Shown: piece after piece, positions 7,528-12,263 of the stretch
Position numbering within the stretch: position 1 is the first letter of the stretch
Layout: every line of letters starts with the position of its first letter
NCBI GenBank assembly: GCA_012064415.1
Contig: SSNU01002959.1
Location: 1 to 12,263, forward strand
Reading direction: 5' to 3'
DNA: 12,263 nucleotides
Origin: Gyrodactylus bullatarudis
Taxonomy: Eukaryota > Platyhelminthes > Monogenea > Gyrodactylidea > Gyrodactylidae
Position numbers and translations under genes: made by a program
Notes under the pieces: model-generated
What the model was told of the DNA's origin: nothing
The model's database searches: none
What the model saw: only the letters and a program-made list of their open reading frames with translations

Positions 7528-9009
7528 TTACATTTCCTCGTATTCATAGAGTCTAGGATCAGGATCCCATTTAGTTCGTTCAGATCCTTCAAATTCTAAA
7601 GAGAGAACTTCTGATCTCGGTGGGAGAATTGAAGAATATATGAGGACTTTTGATAGGACTCTTTCAAACCATTCCATTACTTCAGGTTCTTTGAAAAAAG
7701 TTAAACATCGAAGAACGTATAGATTCAAAAGTCGATCCAAGCATTTTGGCTCACTAGAAATTATTATAATGCTAGAATAGCTTACTTTATTTTCTGGCGT
7801 CTTCCAAAAAGATCCGATTTATTTAGATTTGTAACATTTCCAAGTGAAACCTCATCAATAAATCTCCAAACAAAGCCAGGAAATCTATAAAATGCCTCTT
7901 CAAGCTGTATTAAAAATAATTTTATCAGTCGTTTTATTTTCGCTATTATTTATTTTCTGTATTTTAAATTTCATAGAAATCAATCAGCTTACTAGTTCTT
8001 CGCTCTTTTGTAAATCTTGCTTCGATAATTGATCTGGTGAGTTCAATTTTTGTTGATACCTTTTAAAATAGGCTACGGCAATTGAATATAACATGTTAGG
8101 TAACAAATCAAAAGATTTCATCGACTAAAATTATCAGTAGTTACTCTTACTGAAAATTCCTCATAGAAATTAATTAAAAAAGAATATTGACTACTAGCCA
8201 AGGAACAAAAATCGATAATCAACAATACAGCCAGTGGATCATAGTTAAAATCAAAGCATAATAGAATTTTACAATATTCCAGAGCTGTCCTGTAACAGCC
8301 TTTATTGCAAAGAATAATTATATACTGAAATATTAGAAGATGAACAATTCTGGAAGAAAATAGTTTTAGAAAGAACAATGTACCAACCTGTTAGATTGAA
8401 AAACGTATGGTAAAAGTTTTAAATTTTTCGTCAGACTGAATTCAAGACAGAAGGAGGATTGAAATATAGAAAGTGCTGCCTCGACCAAATCACTAGCACG
8501 AGATATTTCTTCGTTTTTAATGAAATGATTTGCAAGAATGAGGTAACTTTCCATGACAAAAAAATGTGATTCTAAAGTTGCCTAAAAATTATTGAGTATA
8601 TATATATAGATTTTGATCTCACGTATACAATTCCTAAATCATGATTTAAATTCATTATCATTTCAAGCAATGGTTTTGTATAGTAGTTTTGATAGAGAAT
8701 CTTGAAAAAGTCTCCGCTTTTGTCGTATATGAGTTCAAATCCTACATTTTTGTCAGTCTGTAATTTACATCTTGATGGCATAATCGATCTGGTTGATACT
8801 AATTTAGAGGTTTTAGGATTCTTTTTGAAGAATATAGCATCGATTTCCGTCTTGAAATCTAAGTAGTTCTGGTTGATGATTAAAGATGATTCTTTTTGGA
8901 TATCTTTTTGATCTATCTTCTTAGTTTCATTTTTTCTTTTAAAGAAATTGATAATAGAATCAAGATCTTCCGCATCAACTTCGCATGACTTTAACTTTTT
9001 CTTGACCAT
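7528..9009 (-). CDS. TCF25: TCF25 / Rqc1 homologue (ribosome quality control factor)
   Basis: Six exons on the minus strand: 9009-8629, 8581-8388, 8349-8151, 8124-7993, 7904-7786 and 7753-7528. Introns are 47, 38, 26, 88 and 32 bp, all GT-AG with consistent phase, giving about 416 residues. The assignment rests on blocks collinear with animal TCF25: RTALEYCK (about 212-219) followed by DPLAVLLIIDF, then LPNMLYSIAVAYF (about 266-278), RFPGF (about 309-313) and FKEPEVMEW (about 362-370). In yeast the family member Rqc1 works with Ltn1 and Rqc2 on stalled 60S subunits, and human TCF25 supports Listerin ubiquitination there. The start ATG has an in-frame TGA 12 bases upstream. The protein is much shorter than human TCF25 (676 residues), with a reduced lysine-rich N-terminus. 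The C-terminus may continue, because the stop overlaps a GTAAGT donor. Confidence 0.88.
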
Positions 9010-9463
9010 AAATGTTTTTCATTGAAACAAAATTTTTTCTTGGAATCATTGTTTAAGATGAGAATAATTTTAAATTTTTGAGAAATTTAATTTCAATAAT
9101 TATAATTATTAAATCAATTAATTAATTAATTTTAAACGGTTCTATTGGATAAAATGTATCCTAATTAACGTGATGTATCCAGTTACTAGTACATACTTAT
9201 TAGACCTATGATAGTATATAAATTAATTAACGTTTTAGTTTAAATTTGGTCTAGAATCTATCGTTTTATTCCAGAATGAGTTGGATCAGTTTCTATTAGA
9301 AACTTTCTAATAACATTGAATTAATCTTTCAAGTATCTATGTAAGTATCTCTTTGTAAGTAGTTGAGTGGATTTTTGGATCCAAAAATTAAGAGTATATA
9401 TAAAATATTTTATTCATTTTCACATGCAGAGAAAATAGAAATGCCGACTAGTTTTGATAACAA
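9010..9463. other. Intergenic region between YTHDC1 and TCF25
   Basis: This stretch holds the 3' flank of the YTHDC1-like gene and the 5' flank of the TCF25-like gene, both on the minus strand. It includes an AATT-type simple repeat near 9107-9132 and an inverse AATAAA at 9409-9414. No gene is seen. Confidence 0.6.
9409..9414 (-). terminator. Candidate polyadenylation signal of the YTHDC1-like gene
   Basis: AATAAA reads on the minus strand about 50 bases after the stop codon of the YTHDC1-like gene and is followed by AT-rich sequence. The position and hexamer fit a eukaryotic polyadenylation signal. There is no direct evidence of cleavage here. Confidence 0.5.
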
Positions 9464-11188
9464 TTATCTTCTTCTAGATTTATGTCGATAGTTATCACCA
9501 TCAGAAGAGGAAGAGTAGCTACGATCTCTTAGTCTACTCCTTGGTCTTTCTTTTCTTTCTCCTCTTAGGAATGCTTCAACACGTTCTTCATACTTTAAAG
9601 TAATATAAATAATTTAGAACCTACATCCAGATCTTCACTTGGTTTTAATATGGGTAGGCCTTTGCTAGCTTTTCGTAGATAATCTTCGTAGTCTAATTTT
9701 TCCAGTTCTTCAATGGGCGAATGCAGGGAACTTCCGGATCCTAGAAATAATTAATAAATTTATACTAACTTGATCTATCTCGGCGCTCGTGGTGTCTCCT
9801 AAAGTTGTCAAAATAAAAGACAAAATTGAATTAATAGAGAGTATTCCTCAAAGACTGGTAATTAGTTTTATAGTCAAGAAATAAGATATCAGTAATCCTG
9901 AAAAATAAACTTTTGAAAAGTTCAGTGTGTTTTTTGCTTTGACTAACAAATCTTTTGAGTAATTCAAAAACAATGTCAAAGTGTCTCTGATGTAGATAAA
10001 GTAAAACATGAAATAAAGTAAAATGCGAGTTCTAGATAAAAATAATTTGAATAACATGTAGTTCACATCTAACCTAAAGTCAGTGTTTTTATCATTATAA
10101 CCCTTGGAACTGCCAACAGTTTCTCCAGGATGAAGTGACATCAAGGGTCTTATATTTGAACTATTTGTGGGAAGAAAAGTTTGTGCCAATAAGGGTTGGA
10201 CATTACCACCAATCGCAACTTGTTGATTGCTGAGAAATTGTAGAGTGTTAAAAGTGTTAATAGCATTAAGATCCAAATTGAACTTCTTGTGATCCGGGCC
10301 ATTGGTACTCCTTTGATGACGTTTATCTAAATTGCCACTGCTGAAAGGTCTAGAAAAGTGTTTGTCATAACGATTGCTACTATGGTTAGGTTTATGAAGT
10401 CTTGAATGTATTCTATCGTTTCCAGGACGAAATCTTTCCAATTGGGTTGTACCCTTGAAAAAAATGAAGATTAAGGTTTAGATAATACAGAATGTAGAAT
10501 CTAGACTGTAGATTGACTTTTAAAAATACCTTCTCATGAAATAAATTACACAACTGTTCAGCGACAATTGGTTCGATTTCTTGGCCATCTCTTCCAATTT
10601 TTACGTGTTTATTTTCATTCCATGAATTTATCAAATTTGGTAGGTCGTTGAAAGAAAGAGAGTTTTTACTTAGCCATTTTAACTCAAATGGGTATCCAAG
10701 AATACTTCTTTTCATAAAAGCGGGAAGTTTCCAATCTATACGTAGTTTTGAATTAGGAAGAGAGATTATTTTGGCATAACCTTGAAAAGAGCCACTTTCT
10801 CGCACTGAAAATATTAATATTACATTTGAATGACGATTAAAAGCTTTAATAAATCGGGACTCGTTTGATCTCGGAGTTGCCCACACATTCTTTTTCATTG
10901 CAATTTCGATATTATCAAAGTTGTTACTCTTAATAAGAAAATATGCAGTATCGTGCTTTGGATTAGATTTCACGGACAATGGAGAAATAGAACGAGATTT
11001 GCTTTCATTATTGTTATTAAAGCTTGATTCTTCATCCCATTTAATTGGAGATATTGGGCTTTGAGAATTTTCTGATCCATTTTGATTATTGAAATCTTCA
11101 AATATTAATAATGTAAGCTACTTTTGTTGTATTTTAATAGAACTTCTTCTGTATCTGAATTTTCGACATGATTCGATTCGTCAGCCAT
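9464..11188 (-). CDS. YTHDC1: YTHDC1-type nuclear m6A reader (YTH domain protein)
   Basis: Six minus-strand exons: 11188-11122, 11095-10530, 10453-10074, 9798-9770, 9740-9625 and 9592-9464. Introns are 26, 76, 275, 29 and 32 bp, all GT-AG and phase-consistent, giving about 428 residues from ATG to TAA. The YTH domain spans about residues 72-210 and resembles human YTHDC1 more than the cytoplasmic YTHDF proteins: NVWATP (about 92-97), VILIFSVRESGSFQGYA (114-130), WNENK and KIGRDGQEIE (188-197). Trp94 and Trp163 sit where YTHDC1 has the two tryptophans of its m6A-binding cage. The N-terminus is short and Ser/Asn-rich. The tail is Arg/Ser-rich (RRHHERRDRSRSG and later a RSRLRDRSYSSSS stretch), as in YTHDC1 proteins that act in splicing and nuclear export. 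Exon 4 is only 29 nt. Confidence 0.93.
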
Positions 11189-11448
11189 AATTGTGAAGAG
11201 ATAAACAAAAGTAAAAAACTAAGGAATTTTCTAGCGAATAAAAACAATTAAAAGAATATTGAGAGATCAATAAAGACGATAAAATTCTTTTATAAACACG
11301 AGTATTAAAATAAAACGTTTTTAATATGATGGATAAAATGTCAAGTACCTACGTATTTCTCTTTATACGTAAATCTTATTAACTATAAAAAGAATGAACA
11401 TTTTATGAATGATGATCAAGTGAATAGCTTGGTAAGTTCATTAAATAA
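11189..11448. promoter_or_regulatory. Upstream region between YTHDC1 and a possible divergent ORF
   Basis: This AT-rich DNA lies upstream of the YTHDC1-like start. It would also precede the small ORF on the other strand, making a possible bidirectional promoter of about 260 bp. No specific promoter motif stands out. A plus-strand ATG at 11405 begins nine codons followed by a strong GTAAGT donor (11432), but joining to CCCAG at 11476 puts the downstream ORF out of frame. Confidence 0.3.
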
Positions 11449-11637
11449 ATGTTCTTGCCGTTTGAAATTTACCCAGGTTATCTTGAAGACCTGTGTGAAT
11501 CTGTAGTTTTTGTAATTTTTTCATGTGCAATCTTTGTCTGTAAGTTTGAAATATATTCGGAAATTGAAAAAAGAAAGAAGAGCGAAGATTTTACACTTGT
11601 CAAAAGTATATCAAAATCAGTAAGACTTAAAACATGA
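11449..11637 (+). CDS. Possible small membrane protein (62 residues), SMIM15-like at most
   Basis: The ORF starts at an ATG at 11449 and ends with TGA at 11635-11637. It has an acidic N-terminus, one hydrophobic segment (about residues 18-32, VVFVIFSCAIFV), then a charged, lysine-rich tail (EIEKRKKSED and a basic end). That order and size recall SMIM15, a conserved single-pass protein with a lysine-rich tail, but only loosely. A strong donor-acceptor pair (GTAAGT at 11432, CCCAG ending at 11476) overlaps its first codons. The true gene may therefore be spliced differently: joining the nine codons from 11405 to an acceptor near 11550 would keep only the basic tail. Treat both the start and the identity as uncertain. 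Confidence 0.35.
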   Translation: MFLPFEIYPGYLEDLCESVVFVIFSCAIFVCKFEIYSEIEKRKKSEDFTLVKSISKSVRLKT

Positions 11638-11751
11638 TACATAATCCTGAAGAATTTAGAAAAATTTCAGTTTACATGTTAGTCATGTAAAATTAATTAA
11701 ATTCCTATAAGACATTGATGAAAAACAATTTTATTCATAGTAAAATTATAA

Positions 11752-11773
11752 TTCAAGCGTAAATTCGCTTGAA
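11752..11773. repeat. Perfect short hairpin
   Basis: TTCAAGCG (11752-11759) and CGCTTGAA (11766-11773) form a perfect 8-bp stem around a 6-base loop TAAATT. No function is assigned. It is notable only because perfect stems containing G and C are uncommon in such AT-rich DNA. Confidence 0.6.
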
Positions 11774-12106
11774 GCCAAACCGAGAGTGGAAAAACTTTAT
11801 CAATTTATAGCTAACCGATCTTTTTACATGTGATTAAATTCTGAGAGTCTTCAAATGTTTGAAACATCTTGTGTCATGAAGGAAAATGGAAAACAAAAAT
11901 GTATAAATGTCGGAAAAATGTTAGAAATATTTTGAACGCGGACAATAATGTTCGCAAGAATTTACTAAAAAGAGGTAATAACCTGATCCCGGTTCGCAAA
12001 ATCAGGAGCTGAAAAGAAAAGTTATCTGGGAGGTGATAAAAAAGAATATAATAGGAGATGGTAAGTTGAAAAAGTGAAAAAAAATGTTTAAATGGACTAT
12101 AATGTT

Positions 12107-12143
12107 GTTTGCTTGCAACATGACGATGTTGCTACTTGCAAAC
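12107..12143. repeat. Bulged hairpin
   Basis: GTTTGC pairs with GCAAAC (outer stem, 12107-12112 with 12138-12143), and GCAACAT pairs with ATGTTGC (inner stem, 12115-12121 with 12126-12132). The loop is GACG and there is an asymmetric internal loop between the stems. It loosely resembles the left arm of the foldback at 6153, so it may be a degraded miniature element. Confidence 0.55.
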
Positions 12144-12263
12144 GTCTTTCATCATAAATTGATTGGGATGCAAATTTCTCTAAATCTAGTCCATGAGAAA
12201 GTGAATTGCAATTTTCATAAAATAATGGCTCTTTCGCCAAACTGATATTCATTTATCTGTGCT

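Larger units (their letters stand above)
11638..12263. other. Non-coding stretch with several short hairpins
   Basis: No gene is recognised to the window end. Three hairpins are visible: TTCAAGCG and its inverse around a 6-nt loop (11752-11773), a 7-bp stem with one G-T pair (11938-11955), and a larger bulged hairpin at 12107-12143. No CCA end, cloverleaf or other recognisable RNA gene was found. Confidence 0.5.

Noticed and set aside
11638..12263. Hairpins considered as a tRNA, a CRISPR repeat or a structured small RNA gene.
   Set aside because: There is no cloverleaf, no regularly spaced direct repeats and no recognised RNA family. The hairpins are short and unrelated in spacing.
1..12263. 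Bacterial features (operons, ribosome binding sites, CRISPR arrays, defence systems).
   Set aside because: Conserved genes are interrupted by GT-AG introns and belong to eukaryotic families. No prokaryotic signals were seen.

Overview
This window is AT-rich eukaryotic DNA with spliced genes. Two genes are confidently identified, both on the minus strand and both of types known from animals and other eukaryotes: a TCF25/Rqc1 homologue (7528-9009, 6 exons) and a YTHDC1-type nuclear m6A reader (9464-11188, 6 exons). Their introns have GT-AG ends and several are extremely short (26, 26, 29, 32, 32, 38 and 47 bp). Such tiny introns are known from dicyemid mesozoans and a few other miniaturised or parasitic eukaryotes, so a small, reduced animal or similar lineage is my best guess. 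The species cannot be named from the sequence alone.

Layout. The left 7 kb (1-7120) is a transposon-rich region with a few small, weakly supported genes. In order it holds a degenerate foldback repeat (399-767), a non-autonomous MULE with an intact 10-bp target duplication (942-1448), a Tc1/mariner-type MITE (1642-1860), a small four-exon gene (1909-2375), one copy of a dispersed repeat (2792-2921), a small membrane-protein gene (3410-3619), a damaged MULE with a transposase relic and 9-bp target duplication (4022-5065), a coding-like fragment (5241-5465), a 1.2-kb inverted-repeat element (5517-6734) carrying the second copy of the dispersed repeat, and another coding-like fragment (6872-7118). 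The right part (7528-11188) holds the two conserved genes and no recognised transposon. Beyond them lie a possible small membrane-protein ORF (11449-11637) and hairpin-rich non-coding DNA to the end.

The two conserved genes concern RNA and translation: m6A reading in the nucleus and ribosome-associated quality control. Nothing here shows that they work together, and the shared strand may be chance. The most interesting structure is the MULE at 4031-5056. Its left terminal inverted repeat is an inverted copy of its own 3' end, including the codons for the transposase C-terminal tail, and that copy keeps a tryptophan codon where the right-hand original now has a stop.
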